From Ipomoea triloba (Eukaryota; Streptophyta; Magnoliopsida; Solanales; Convolvulaceae): a DNA stretch of 64,000 nucleotides. Each line of letters begins with the position of its first letter. Positions within the stretch are counted from its first letter, which is position 1. Location of the stretch: NCBI RefSeq assembly GCF_003576645.1, contig NC_044930.1, positions 26,361,110 through 26,425,109 of the forward strand. The letters are read 5' to 3'. Shown here in pieces: positions 10,653-20,861 of this stretch. The notes below the pieces were generated by a model. The model ran no database searches and was not told the DNA's origin. It was given only the letters and a program-made list of their open reading frames with translations. The position numbers and the translations under genes are program-made.

Positions 10653-11107
10653 GGCAAAAACTTGTGTGAGACCGTCTCACCGTGAGACGGTCAGGTCGGG
10701 TCGGGTCATGAGGTATATGTAACACTTATACGCACAAATGTCATACTTATATGCTCAAATGTAATACTAATTAGGAATAAAAATTTTGTTATTTATAAGG
10801 GTAAATGTAATACTTTTATGGGAAAATATAATACGTTTACATTTCGATTTAAAAGTATTACATTTTTTCTCAAAAGTATTATATTTTCCCTTATAAGTAA
10901 GGAAAAATTGTCAACATTACTTATTATGAAAAATGTAACACTTTTTCTCTTATAAGTAACAAAAATTGTATTCCTAATTAGTATTATATTTGAGCATATA
11001 AATATAACATTTGCACATATAAGTGTGACATTTGCATGGTGCTTCGACCCGACCCGACCTGTCTCACGAATAAGGATCCGTGAGACGGTCTCACACAAGT
11101 GTGACCC
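10653..11107. mobile_element. Foldback MITE with GTGAGACCGTCTCAC ends
   Basis: Both ends carry ACTTGTGTGAGACCGTCTCAC-type sequence as inverted repeats, followed by CCCGACCCGACC-type motifs. The arms pair over about 170 bases each side. Flanking TTAGACGAA (10644-10652) and TTAGACAAA (11108-11116) look like a 9 bp TSD with one change. The open frame at 10793-11098 is palindrome-derived and not a gene. Confidence 0.75.
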
Positions 11108-11281
11108 TTAGACAAATGTTATTCTTAGCTTTTGGATTATGCTGTGGACCGTACCTAAAGATTTCCTGCCAGCCACTGATCTCTTATTGCATTTTCAAAC
11201 CCAAAAATTATGCGCTACTAAAATAAAAGCCAAAGGTTTTAAAATAAAAACAACCATAATATAATTTAATGGGTAAAATAG

Positions 11282-11441
11282 CTCGCGGTACGAAACAGAT
11301 CGTGCTCAACGGTGGGGAGGGTAAAAACCAAATTAGAAAATCGTCTTACAATCCGGGTTCGCTCGCTCTGAGAGGCACGAGAGCTGGCCCAAAGGGAATC
11401 GTCACAAATTCTTCCCGCAAAGAGAGCTCACTTGCCGCTTG
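11282..11441 (-). mobile_element. SINE family A copy (partial)
   Basis: Read on the minus strand it contains GTGAGCTCTCTTTGCGGGAA and GCCAGCTCTCGTGCCTCTCAG, as in the family-A copies at 54556 and 17992. Its 5' end abuts the duplicated block starting at 11446. Confidence 0.6.
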
Positions 11442-11445
11442 CCAT

Positions 11446-12005
11446 ATGATGAGTCAGCTTTGAGTTGAGTAGAGACTAATATATGAGATAACTATGTCGG
11501 AATATTTTGAATTTTGGATAACTTAAAAAAAAAAATTCAAAATGTTGATTGAAAAGCTACTCAGTGCACTGCTTTCAATATGAAATGGAGGATCAAAATG
11601 CTAAGAAAAAGAATCTAGTTAACAAATACCAACTAACTCTATTGATCAATTCAAACTACTAAACGGTGTCAAACAACTAAAAACTATTAAGAATAATGTG
11701 CTTTAGATTTTGATAGTGTTAATAATGTACAAGCAAGGAACATTAGAACCCCAAAATTATGTTTTCAAAAAAGAAAAGAACCCCAAAATTATATTGTAGT
11801 TCTTGCTTTACTAAATTAATTTGTAAAAGTCAAAACAAGACATAGGCTTCTCAATTCAATGTATATATAACGAGTAGGTCTTCACCATGATAACCTACCC
11901 TCTGAAGATCTTGAGAAAATTAAATAGCTTTCAAACAATTTTTTGGGCATTTAATTTGTAGCAATAATCCATGAAAGGGAATTGCAACAATATATATAAT
12001 GAAGT
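11446..12005. repeat. Duplicated intergenic block, copy II (3' of F-box copy 3)
   Basis: It matches 6376-6925 almost base for base with small indels, then joins directly to the 3' end of F-box copy 3. Relative to copy I, about 420 bases (6926-7344) are absent. Confidence 0.75.
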
Positions 12006-12009
12006 CATG

Positions 12010-13161
12010 TCAAGGTGGATCTTTGAAAAGAAGAAGTGGAAGTAGAGAAATAATTTGGGAGGAGGGGATTAGCCCAACAAAGTCTTCTTCCTTCCAGTAG
12101 GGTCTGTCGTCTATTGCTTCTTGTGGCATTGCCTCCATTCCTTTTAGGTGTAAAATTGTAGGTTTAATTACAACCACTGCATCTTCGTTTTGATTTAGAA
12201 GCCTAATAAACCTAGAACGTAACCACCAAAAATAGGAGTGAGGTATCTCTATATAAAACTTGGCATCTTCTGCTATAAAGGGAACGGGATAATCCACGAC
12301 AATGGTGGTTTTTGCCCACTCCTCCTCATCGTGATTCTGAAGCACCCAAATGTTGATATTATTCTCCCCATCTTGGGTGTAAAGAGATAGCTTTGAATCC
12401 CATTCTCTTGGCTTCACATTGCTCCAATCTGAGAAGAGAGTTTCTGGGATTTCTCGGCTTTTAATCCTCTCATTCTCTGAGTCCACTGAGATAATTTTCT
12501 TGGGTTCATTGTCCATGGTGACCACATGGAAAACGTTTTCAATGCTGAGAGCGTATATCTTGGGCCGGCGATTGAAGAGGGACCCGATCTGGTGTAGCAG
12601 ATCATGATCATGAGAATTATTGAGAGGTCTCCACGCCGCATCATCATCGCCCACTGTTATCGCTCTGAATCGTCCCTCCAAAATCGAGTTCCCATCCTGC
12701 CAGAAACTTATCACCTTACAACAACTTTTTCCCACGAAAAACATTCCGGCGAGCATCCAATAAGTGCCGCCGACGACGGGCAGGTATATCACTTGCCTAG
12801 TCGCCGGGTTCCTTATGCGAAGCCTTTCTGTAAGCTCGGTACCGCGATCTTGATCCAGCACTAACCCCTTCTGTGTATCGATACAGCAGAACACCTCTAT
12901 CTTCTTCTTCTTCTTGTTGTACCTACTGGAGAAGGTGGTTTCAGGCATATGCTTATGTTGATACCGGAAACAGGTGGTGGCGCGGTTGCGATGCATCTCC
13001 CTCAACTCATCGTCCCCTTCAATCATGTGGCGCCATGTCTTGCAGATGCACTTCAATCTCACTAATGATACCACCGGCAACCAACTCAGAATCTCCACTA
13101 TTATATCTTCCGGCAGACACGACGGCGCCGCTCCGGATAACCGCTCTGCTTTATTACACAT
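12010..13161 (-). CDS. Intronless F-box protein, copy 3
   Basis: A single open frame of 383 residues. The F-box is at about residues 16-55 (LPEDIIVEILSWLPVVSLVR), followed by an F-box-associated region with RLRIRNPATRQVIYLPVV. It is presumably a substrate receptor of an SCF ubiquitin ligase, target unknown. It is collinear with the two-exon copy at 7335-8825 but lacks the intron exactly at the shared SRY codons, and it has a lysine run there (NKKKKKIE). It lacks the Asp tract and reads NQNEDAVVVIKP instead. Both flanks are copies of flanking DNA from the other F-box genes, so it arose by segmental duplication rather than by insertion of a processed mRNA. The frame is complete with no visible lesion. 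Confidence 0.85.
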   Translation of the reverse strand: MCNKAERLSGAAPSCLPEDIIVEILSWLPVVSLVRLKCICKTWRHMIEGDDELREMHRNRATTCFRYQHKHMPETTFSSRYNKKKKKIEVFCCIDTQKGLVLDQDRGTELTERLRIRNPATRQVIYLPVVGGTYWMLAGMFFVGKSCCKVISFWQDGNSILEGRFRAITVGDDDAAWRPLNNSHDHDLLHQIGSLFNRRPKIYALSIENVFHVVTMDNEPKKIISVDSENERIKSREIPETLFSDWSNVKPREWDSKLSLYTQDGENNINIWVLQNHDEEEWAKTTIVVDYPVPFIAEDAKFYIEIPHSYFWWLRSRFIRLLNQNEDAVVVIKPTILHLKGMEAMPQEAIDDRPYWKEEDFVGLIPSSQIISLLPLLLFKDPP

Positions 13162-13254
13162 TCTACCAATTTGTTAAGGATGAATGTGTTCATTACAAGT
13201 CATTTTTTATACACCAAAATACATACTCAAACTAAATATATGGAAATAATAAAT

Positions 13255-13770
13255 TCTTTTAGTCAAGGCATTGATTAAGAGTTATTTCTAAAATATAAGG
13301 AAACTGATCTCCAAAATAATAAGGAAACCATCTTCTAAAACTAGACTAAGGATATTCTTCTAACTTCACTTCCCATATATGATGAGGTATAACATATTAT
13401 GCACATCAAGTCATAAAGTTAATAAATAAAGTACTTAAAGTTAATTTCAACAATAGTCCTCCGATTATGTTGATTTTTCAAAATTAGTCTCCGACTTTTA
13501 AATAAAAAGAAAACTAATAATCTTAAATAAATATCTTCAATATACTTTAGGATAACAGCTGTCCAACACAATTGGTACACGTAGATACTCGGACTGAATA
13601 TGAAAATAAATTCCCATTAATCACAAGTTTGAACTTCTAAAACACAAGGAAAGTGATATTCAAAATAATAAGGAAACAATCTTCTAAAACTAGACTTAAA
13701 TATTCTTCTAATTGTTGGAGAAGATATTCTTCTAATTGCACTTCCCATAAATGCGATAACATGTCCCTAA
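13255..13770. repeat. Duplicated F-box 5' flank, two tandem versions
   Basis: The phrase CAAAATAATAAGGAAAC(A/C)ATCTTCTAAAACTAGACT occurs at about 13305 and 13660. It corresponds to the 5' flanks of F-box copies 1 and 2 (about 890 and 8990). No gene is seen. Confidence 0.6.
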
Positions 13771-13844
13771 TTTTAATTTCAAACTATACTACAATATTTA
13801 AACTGCAATAGACTAGAGTTCACCTTACATTGTGTCAAGTACTT

Positions 13845-13975
13845 TGTGCTCAAATGTTACCTCTGTGACTCTCATCGAGAGAATGTTACAAGATCGAACT
13901 CCAGCAGTAGAGTGTTGACTCTTAGGTCTGCTTGATTGCAACAGATTGAGAAAATATTTTAACGTCTTTTATTTG
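13845..13975 (+). mobile_element. SINE family C fragment
   Basis: It contains box-B-like GATCGAACTCCAGCAGTAG followed by GAGTGTTGACTC...CAACAGATTGAGAAAA, as in the family-C copy at 20700-20861. Confidence 0.5.
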
Positions 13976-13979
13976 AGAT

Positions 13980-14760
13980 GTAATAAATAAATGATACGAT
14001 TATAAAAAATCAACATCGTATATTTTTTAGCTGACGTCATAAGTATATATTAAATATAATATAGAGATACCACGTCGGTTATTTAAAATATATAGCCAAC
14101 CTGCCAACCTGGTATTATATTAAACAAATTAAAATATATATACAATGTCCATGTTGTATATACTTAAAATTATTTCGGTTTAAAAAAAAAAAAAACTATT
14201 TCTAATATCACCAGCAATAATATTTCAAAATACTAAATCATACAACAAATAACAATAAAAAGTTTTTCTAATATGAAATATCAAACACAAAATTTGGGTC
14301 AGTGGGTTGTAGAGTTCGGAGAACACTATAGTGGCGACGGTGAGGTACGATTGCAGAGGAGAGAAGAAAAGAAGACGTGGGAGGTGGGTGGCAGTGAGGG
14401 AAGATGAGAAGGGAAGGAGAAGAGATGGGAAGAAGAAGAAATGAAGACAAGGGAAGAAGATCCTTCAAAAAAAAAAAAAAAGACAAGGGAAGAAGAGAAG
14501 AATAAAATACGGGTAGTTTTTGAAATGGATGGATGATACGGCGTCGGTTTTGCTTAAAATCAAAGTCTATCTTGTAAAAAATATTTTGTTTTAAAAAAAA
14601 AAATTATAGATCTACAACGTCGGATGTTTAATAATTTTTTTAATTCATGCTAAATAACCGACGTTGTATAGTCTGAAAATAAAAATTAATTTAGATATAT
14701 ACGTCGATTTTATAAATATCCGATGCCGTATATTTATTCAATTTTTTTTTTAAAAACTCA
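13980..14760. repeat. Region with repeated ACGTCGGTTATTTA-type motifs
   Basis: Motifs such as CACGTCGGTTATTTA, CAACGTCGGATGTTTA and its reverse AAATAACCGACGTTGTA recur in both orientations. This pattern is common in the subterminal regions of CACTA-type transposons. A GA-rich segment lies at 14330-14510. No terminal CACTA motif and no transposase are seen, so the class is uncertain. Confidence 0.35.
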
Positions 14761-14764
14761 ATAT

Positions 14765-15200
14765 CTTACAAAATTAAATCAGTTATATTGTTTTAAACAA
14801 AGTATATCCTTAAACTAATAAGACCATATATATATATAAGTGTAGACACCTATTGTCCAAAAAATAAAATTTGAAACATTTTAAGATTAAATAATAGAAT
14901 ACCTTAAAACATTTAATGATGTATAAGAACTATTAAAATATTTTATAAAATTCAATCAGTTATATTGTTTTAAACAAATCATATCCTTTAACTAATAAGG
15001 CAAATAGTGTATATAAGTGCAGACACCTATTGTCTCAGAAATAAAATTTAAAACATTTTGAGATTAACTAATAGAATACCTTAAAACATTTAAGAATGTA
15101 TAAGAACTATTAAAATATTTTTTACAAAATTAAATCAATTATATTATTTTAAGCAAATCATATCTTTTAACTAATAAGACCAATAGTATATATAAATGAA
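14765..15200. repeat. Tandem repeat, about 178 bp unit, about 2.4 copies
   Basis: The phrase TTATATTGTTTTAAACAAA...TATCCTTTAACTAATAAG recurs at about 14783, 14960 and 15139. Intervening text is shared (GACACCTATTGTC, ATAGAATACCTTAAAACATTTA). An inverted single copy is at 56640-56870. Confidence 0.75.
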
Positions 15201-16355
15201 AAGTAATAGCCTTCTTTGTAGTCTTGCATATTTATGCTCCTATGATCTCTTAGCTTCATAATATTCAAAGATGTATTACTTAAAGATAAACTCATACAAA
15301 TATCCACACTTAGAAAAATTAGAGAGGCAATAAGTCGACCCGTCATACATTCTACCCCTTCAACTATTTAAAACACTACTTACAAAGTCTAATATCGATC
15401 CATATAAAATGTGTATAATAACCATTATTCAAATTACATTTGTTTGTCATGTTTGGACGTTCTTTGCACCAACCATGCAATGTCTATATTTACGAAGTAA
15501 ACTAATAAGACCAATATAGTATATATATAAATGAAAAATTAAGTTGTAAGTATGGTTCCCAAACTGACTTCGATTTGTTGGTAATGACTTCAGGCTCAAC
15601 TTCTCGTTGTATATTAATTAGCCGGACTATTGGTTTCTTTTTGAGATGTATAATGCTTTGTAATGAAAATGTAACATTTAGTTATTATGAAATATTTAAA
15701 GAAAAAATAAAAAGTTGTTAATTAAAAGAGGAAGGAAAAGTGTTTACAAAGAGACAAAGTGACTTTTCTTTTATTGCTTTAATTTTTTTGCTTTAATTTT
15801 TTTTTGGGTTAACAAATTAATATATAATGTTTAAGGTTTTTAGAAAAATTAGCACACGAGATTTAAGTAATTTTCTTAACTGGATTAAGATTATAAATTT
15901 GATATACATTACATAATCTAAATATATAGATAATGACTAATGCTAAATTGATTGACCTATCCAATTGAGAAAAATAGAGTTTGAGAAAGGTTTTATATAA
16001 CTTTTGTTCTACATTGCGTTTGAACTACTAATGAGTTTGAATTTTGTGGCATCTCGGATCACACGCCAAGAATTAAGGCATCAATGTTATGTGTACTTTT
16101 AGTACCATTGATTTGTTTTAACTGATGCCTTGTACAATGCATGCATTATACATGAAAAATGTCCAACAAATTGCTAAAAATATTTATTTAACTAATATTT
16201 AGCTAACATTTTATAAAAACTAAAATAGTTAATAATATAAATTTATGATAATAAGTAAATGATGAAATTAAATATATTAAAAGAAAATATTGAATTTAAT
16301 AATGTAATTAAATATGTGTATAACTATTATATTTTACTCGTCATTTCCGTGTGGT
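15200..16355. other. AT-rich intergenic DNA, no feature recognised
   Basis: Long A/T runs with scattered short direct repeats and no open frame of note. Nothing is supportable here. Confidence 0.4.
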
Positions 16356-16695
16356 TAGCCTTCTCAGGTGCGGTTGTACGGTTGTTTTAGGTGCGTGATT
16401 TTCCTTTTTAAGGTGTGTTAGTGTTGAAACTTAAAGGTGCATCAATCTAAAGCTTTAGGTGTGTAGTTTTCCTTCTTAAGGTGTGTGATTTGTATACTGT
16501 ACTTAAGGTGCGTCAGTTGTTGAAGCTTAAGGCACGCCATTTTCAAACCTTGGGTGTGTGGTTTGTATTCTTAAGATGCTTTGTTTGTGTGCTTAAGGTG
16601 CGTGGTTTGTGTACTTCAGGTGCGTGTCGTGGGCATAAGGCCTTATGTGCGTGGTTTTCCTTCTTAAGGTGCGTTATTTTCCTTCTTAAACTTGT
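16356..16695. repeat. Degenerate minisatellite, CTTAAGGTGCGTGGTTT-type unit
   Basis: About ten imperfect units of roughly 25-35 bp contain (T/C)TTAAGGTGCGT or AGGTGTGT followed by GGTTTGTxTxCTT or TTTTCCTTC. The 75-codon open frame across it (16481-16708) is a by-product of the repeat. Confidence 0.7.
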
Positions 16696-17171
16696 GATAA
16701 TTTTATAATGTTATTCTAAAAACAAAAGTAAATTTCAAAAAATGAGTATTAGTAATAAACAAGTTTTCAAAACAGAAAAGGGAGAATATATAGAAAACAT
16801 AGAATGAAAACTGAAAAACTAGAAAACATAAAACAAATAATAATTTCCTGAAGTAAACAGTAAAGATCCTTATTATCTCCCTATCTCTCTCTAGCTATAC
16901 TCTTTTTATACGGTGGTGTTGGTCTGCCGTCGACTACCCGTTATTAGTCGTATAACCAACAAACGTGATATATATGTAGTTGCAACTGCATGTAGATAAC
17001 ATATAGGTAACATATTATATACTTTCAGTTAATAAATTATGTACTTATTATAATGAATAGATTAATAGATTATGTACCTTCGGTTAATTTACAAGTACAT
17101 AATCTATTAACTAAATTTGCATGATATGTTAAATGTAGGTACATAATTTCAATATATGTCGTTTGAATTAA

Positions 17172-17411
17172 TGGCCTGTTTGGTTGGATGTAGTTTGGGG
17201 GGAATTGCAATTCACTGAATTGCAATTCAGTGAATTCCCAAACTACAGTGTTTGGTTGGAGGGAATTGCAATTCAGCAGAATTGCAATTCCCTCCAAATG
17301 ATGAATTGTAATTCGGTGGAGATGAGGGGCAATTTGTTGGTGTAAAGACAATTTTGCCCCTCCTCCCATATCCCTTGTATTTTTTTCTTTTTCTTTTTTA
17401 AATTTGAAAGA

Positions 17412-17450
<39 letters not shown>

Positions 17451-17516
17451 TTGAAAGAATTATTATCATTTTTATTTTGAATGAATTATTATTATTATTA
17501 TGAAATATTATTATAC

Positions 17517-17548
<32 letters not shown>

Positions 17549-17781
17549 TTTTGAAAGAATTATTATTATTATTACTACATACTACTACTATTACTACAAC
17601 ATCTACCACAACATAAGGGCATTTTAGTCATTTTGTCGCTTTTTACCTTTCAATTCCTTGTACTCCTATTTCTGCATACCAAACAATGTAATTTCAATTC
17701 CTACTTTATTCATTGAATTGCAATTCCACTGAATTACAATTCTTTTTCTTCCTAATTCCCTCCTCCCAACCAAACGCCCTG
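17172..17781. mobile_element. PIF/Harbinger-like MITE with microsatellite core
   Basis: It starts TGGCCTGTTTGGTTGG and ends CCAACCAAACGCCCTG, which are imperfect inverted ends, with a TAA on each side (17169-17171 and 17782-17784) as TSD. The arms carry GGAATTGCAATTC motifs. The centre holds several (TTA)n runs at about 17409-17450 and 17515-17580. The frame at 17070-17369 crosses the end and is not a gene. Confidence 0.7.
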
Positions 17782-17991
17782 TAAGATCCACAATTTAAGG
17801 TAGACCTTAATTAATAGTATAATTTACGTACTATTGTAGTAGGCCTGAGCTGATCACTCAAAAGAACGAATTCCACCCCTCGAGCTTATTTCAAATACCA
17901 TATCAGATATATGACGTTATGGAGACACTAATTAACCGTGTCATGTTAGAGCATAAATCACGAGGTGTTTCAAGTCTATTTCCGTCCATCT

Positions 17992-18118
17992 TACGGATCG
18001 GGTGCACCCGACTAATCCTCGTTCGCTCTGAGAGACATGGAAGCTGGCCCAAGGAAAATTGTCACTTGTGAGAATTGAACCTGAGTTATCCCGAAGATCG
18101 TCCCACAAAGAAGTTGAA
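17992..18118 (-). mobile_element. SINE family A copy
   Basis: On the minus strand it reads TTTGTGGGACGATCTTCGGG...CAATTCTCACAAGTG...CCAGCTTCCATGTCTCTCAG. This matches the order of segments in the other family-A copies. Confidence 0.6.
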
Positions 18119-18673
18119 AAATAAGGTGATATGATGAGTCAGCTTTGAGTAGAGACTAGCTAATATATGTACTTTCACCCATCAATGTTAAATTATGGAT
18201 GAAGTTTAAGCTATAATATACAATGTAAGTTAGCTAGGGACATTAGAACCCCAAAATTCTATTGTAATTCTTATTCTATTAGATTAATTTGTAATAGTCA
18301 AAACAAGACATGCATAGACTTCCTAATTCAATGTATAACTAGTAGATCTTCACCATATATAATATATACTCTCTAAAGATCTTGAGAAAACTAAATGGCT
18401 TTCAACAAATTTTTGGAGCGTTTAATTTGTAGCAATATAATCCATGCACTAGGTAGATCCTTGAGATGTTTGTAGAGCTTTTGTTCTCAATTCACAGAGC
18501 TAGGTCAAGATTGAGTTGTTATTAAAAAAAATGATTTTTGTTGATTTTTGATAAGTATCACCATCTTATACTCTTAAAATTTTGGTGGCTAATAGATTGA
18601 GCATCACTAGGTTGTGGGCCCGGTAGGTGTTATAGGAGGTTCATTTCCAATCTACATAAATGAATACTTGCTT

Positions 18674-18826
18674 TTTTTGGTAAATTTATTGGGTCTTTCT
18701 CTGATCGTTTAACGGTTCGAGTACACCTGCATTCGCTCCGAAAGGCACGGGAGTTGACCCAGGAAAAATTATCACTTGTGGAAATTGAACCCAGATTCTC
18801 TGAAAATTCTTTCTCACAAAGAGATA
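18674..18826 (-). mobile_element. SINE family A copy with TSD
   Basis: Flanked by the direct repeat AATACTTGCTT at 18663-18673 and 18827-18837. The minus-strand text has CTTTGTGAGAAAGAATTTTC...GGGTTCAATTTCCACAAGTG, as in other family-A copies. It is inserted inside the duplicated block. Confidence 0.7.
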
Positions 18827-19182
18827 AATACTTGCTTCATTGTTTACTCTTCTGCTTTACATTTTGTAATACCATCATATACTACCTATTATAATAGTAT
18901 GTGAACAATATTTCTAACTTCAAAACCATTATTATATTCCTGACAATTTGAATTTCACTAAGCTAATTCAAAAAATTTCGAGTTGCAAAAATTACAAATG
19001 TTTACTTATGACATAAAATGTATAATATTTCGATAATATTATACAAATATTAGAGACGCTTGTAGACTAATTGAGGCATATCTCATATCTCATTATTTGT
19101 CTCTACACCAATCTCCATATACGCCACTAGAAACTTTTATTTTTATAGCATGAAATCTACCATGCATCGTGTCTAGGGAAAA

Positions 19183-19405
19183 TTATTGTGTAAAGTATAA
19201 TAAAAAGTACATTTTTAATATATTAAATGTACATTATTTGTGTATTGATTGTAATTATGTAATATAATATACATTCAGTACACAAATAATGTATATTTTC
19301 TGAATATAATATACACTTTTAATATACTAAAATTACATTATTTTTTTACTGAATATACATTATTTGATAGTATGGTCCACAGAAGACCATGTTCCATGCA
19401 CCAGT
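19183..19405. mobile_element. MITE-like repeat, GTACATTATTTGTGTATTG family
   Basis: It starts GGGAAAATTATTGTGTAAAG and ends TATGGTCCACAGAAGACCATGTTCCA. The inside has ATTTTTAATATATTA/TAATGTACATTATTTGTG phrases in both orientations. Relatives lie at 37238-37503 and 42905-43260. It interrupts the LTP 3' flank relative to 9760-9830. Confidence 0.5.
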
Positions 19406-19467
19406 AACTAGTAACATTATTCCATAAGCAACTTTTTTTTTTTCTTTTTGTTGGCTGAACTTTTTAG

Positions 19468-19833
19468 TTACTTGATCTTGGAGCAGTCAACGTTGGGGCT
19501 AATCTTGAACGGAATATGGACACCACACTTGCCGGGGAGGCCCATCGCACGGCCGAGTTGCACTGGGTTAGCACTCCCCGCCGCCGCTTTGGCGCAGGCG
19601 CAAGCTGCTCGCCGGTCCGGCGTGGTCTTGAGGCTGGTCACCAGCGATGCCAGCCCGCTACAACAGGCTCCGGGCACCTTCCCGCCGTTCATTATGTAGC
19701 CCACACACGGGTACAAGGTAGAGTACACCTCGCCGCACGTGATCACGGCGCTAGCACGAGGCACGATGGCCGCCGCCGCCACCGTGCAAAAGAGCAGCAA
19801 GAGAGCGAGGTTTTGTTTTCCGGCGGTGACCAT
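19468..19833 (-). CDS. Non-specific lipid-transfer protein, type 1 (LTP gene 1)
   Basis: A single exon of 121 residues. The start at 19831-19833 was chosen because it is followed directly by a signal peptide (NLALLLLFCTVAAAAIVPRASA). The longer upstream frame has no such leader. The mature part begins about VITCGEV and holds the eight-cysteine motif in the order C-x9-C-x13-CC-x19-CxC-x22-C-x13-C, which forms four disulphides around a lipid-binding tunnel. The CxC and length of about 92 residues fit type-1 LTPs (PR-14 family). These are secreted to the apoplast and bind fatty acids, in cuticle formation or defence. It ends DCSKIK with no intron. Two truncated relatives of its tail lie at 9876 and 10497. 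Confidence 0.93.
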   Translation of the reverse strand: MVTAGKQNLALLLLFCTVAAAAIVPRASAVITCGEVYSTLYPCVGYIMNGGKVPGACCSGLASLVTSLKTTPDRRAACACAKAAAGSANPVQLGRAMGLPGKCGVHIPFKISPNVDCSKIK

Positions 19834-19880
19834 TGCCTTGATTTTTAGTGTTCTAAGATCACTAATGTTTTGATTGTGAG

Positions 19881-19887
19881 TATATAG
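19881..19887 (-). promoter_or_regulatory. Likely TATA box of LTP gene 1
   Basis: ACTATATAC-type sequence on the minus strand lies about 50 bases before the start codon. The 5' leader would be short. Confidence 0.35.
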
Positions 19888-20090
19888 TATGAGCTTAGTA
19901 TACCTTGCAACCCCAATATATACACACATTGAGTACATAGACATAAATAAACCTTAATTATTATACTATATGTTAATTTTGTTCTTTTTTTTTTTACCGT
20001 CGGACACAATGACTAATCCCCTCGCTAAATTGTAGGCACATTTTTGAGTGAGACAGCTCGCTCGAGATTTAAGGTTGCTTTATACCCAAA

Positions 20091-20219
20091 GCAAATGATC
20101 GAATCTTTGACTTTTGGTTAAAGATGAATGTCAGCAAAAGATCGAATCTTTGACTTTTGGTTAAAGATGAATGTCAGCAAAGGATCGAATCTTTGACTTT
20201 TGGTTAAAGATGAATGTCT
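20091..20219 (+). repeat. 43 bp tandem repeat, three near-perfect copies
   Basis: Units start at 20091, 20134 and 20177, each GCAAA(T/A/G)GATCGAATCTTTG and onward. They differ at one or two bases, so the array is recent. Confidence 0.9.
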
Positions 20220-20699
20220 CACTCCCCAGGTTTATATGTTTTGTTCTAGTTACGTTAAAAATTGAATGTATTATCGAGAATATAAATTATTATTGTCGTA
20301 TTGAGACATATGAGATCATGACAAACATTGTGAGGTATTTTTATTATTATTTTTTTGTTATATGGACTTTGTGTCGACCGTTTGTTATTTCCCTATATTC
20401 GTTTGTCTTCCGAAAGATTCAATCGGCTGTGTCAAACTAAGTAGTATCTATGTCGTCACGTTTGTTATAAGCTGGATGGCAACCTAGTTGAGTTCAGTTT
20501 TTGGTTAGTTATTAACGTAGATCTATGCATGAAAAATGGTATTTTGTTGGTAGTTATTAACTTATTATCTTATTTTGCATTTCAGTTGAATCTTATTTTA
20601 GATTCTCACAGCATAATTGAGATTAATGGATACTAAAAAGCTGTATGTGATGCTAAAAATTAATACTAATTTTTACATTTTAAGATTTAACTAATTATG

Positions 20700-20861
20700 C
20701 CAAGGACCTTGTAGTCTAGTGGCATCAAACCCTTCCTTTTATACGGGAGGTGGTGGGTTCGAGCCTCAATGGGGGCAATGCTGACTCTTGTGCTTTCAAT
20801 AGGTTGAGAAAAGTAGTTATGAACAGATACTGCATTGTAATAGAGTTAGTTTTATTCAAAA
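20700..20861 (+). mobile_element. SINE family C with TSD
   Basis: The tRNA-like head has box A TGTAGTCTAGTGGCATC and box B GGTGGGTTCGAGCCTC. The tail ends in T/A-rich sequence. It is flanked by AAGATTTAACTAATTAT (20682-20698) and AAGATTTAACTAGTTAT (20862-20878), a 17 bp TSD with one change. Other copies are at 13845 and 57548. Confidence 0.8.

Larger units (their letters stand above)
18120..19467. repeat. Duplicated intergenic block, copy III (3' of LTP gene 1)
   Basis: 18120-18660 and 18838-19180 align to 6370-7330 and 9600-9830. Here the block runs unbroken, apart from a SINE (18674-18826) and a MITE (19183-19405), into the 3' end of the intact LTP gene. It shows what the block looked like without an F-box gene in it. 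Confidence 0.7.

Noticed and set aside
12010..13161. Processed retrocopy origin for F-box copy 3
   Set aside because: The flanks on both sides are homologous to flanks of the intron-containing copies, and no poly-A tail or TSD is visible, so DNA-level duplication is more likely.
16481..16708. 75-codon open frame on the plus strand
   Set aside because: It lies wholly in a degenerate minisatellite, so its Cys/Leu/Phe-rich product is a by-product of the repeat.
20091..20219. CRISPR-like array
   Set aside because: The three 43 bp units are contiguous with no unique spacers, and this is plant nuclear DNA. It is a simple tandem duplication.
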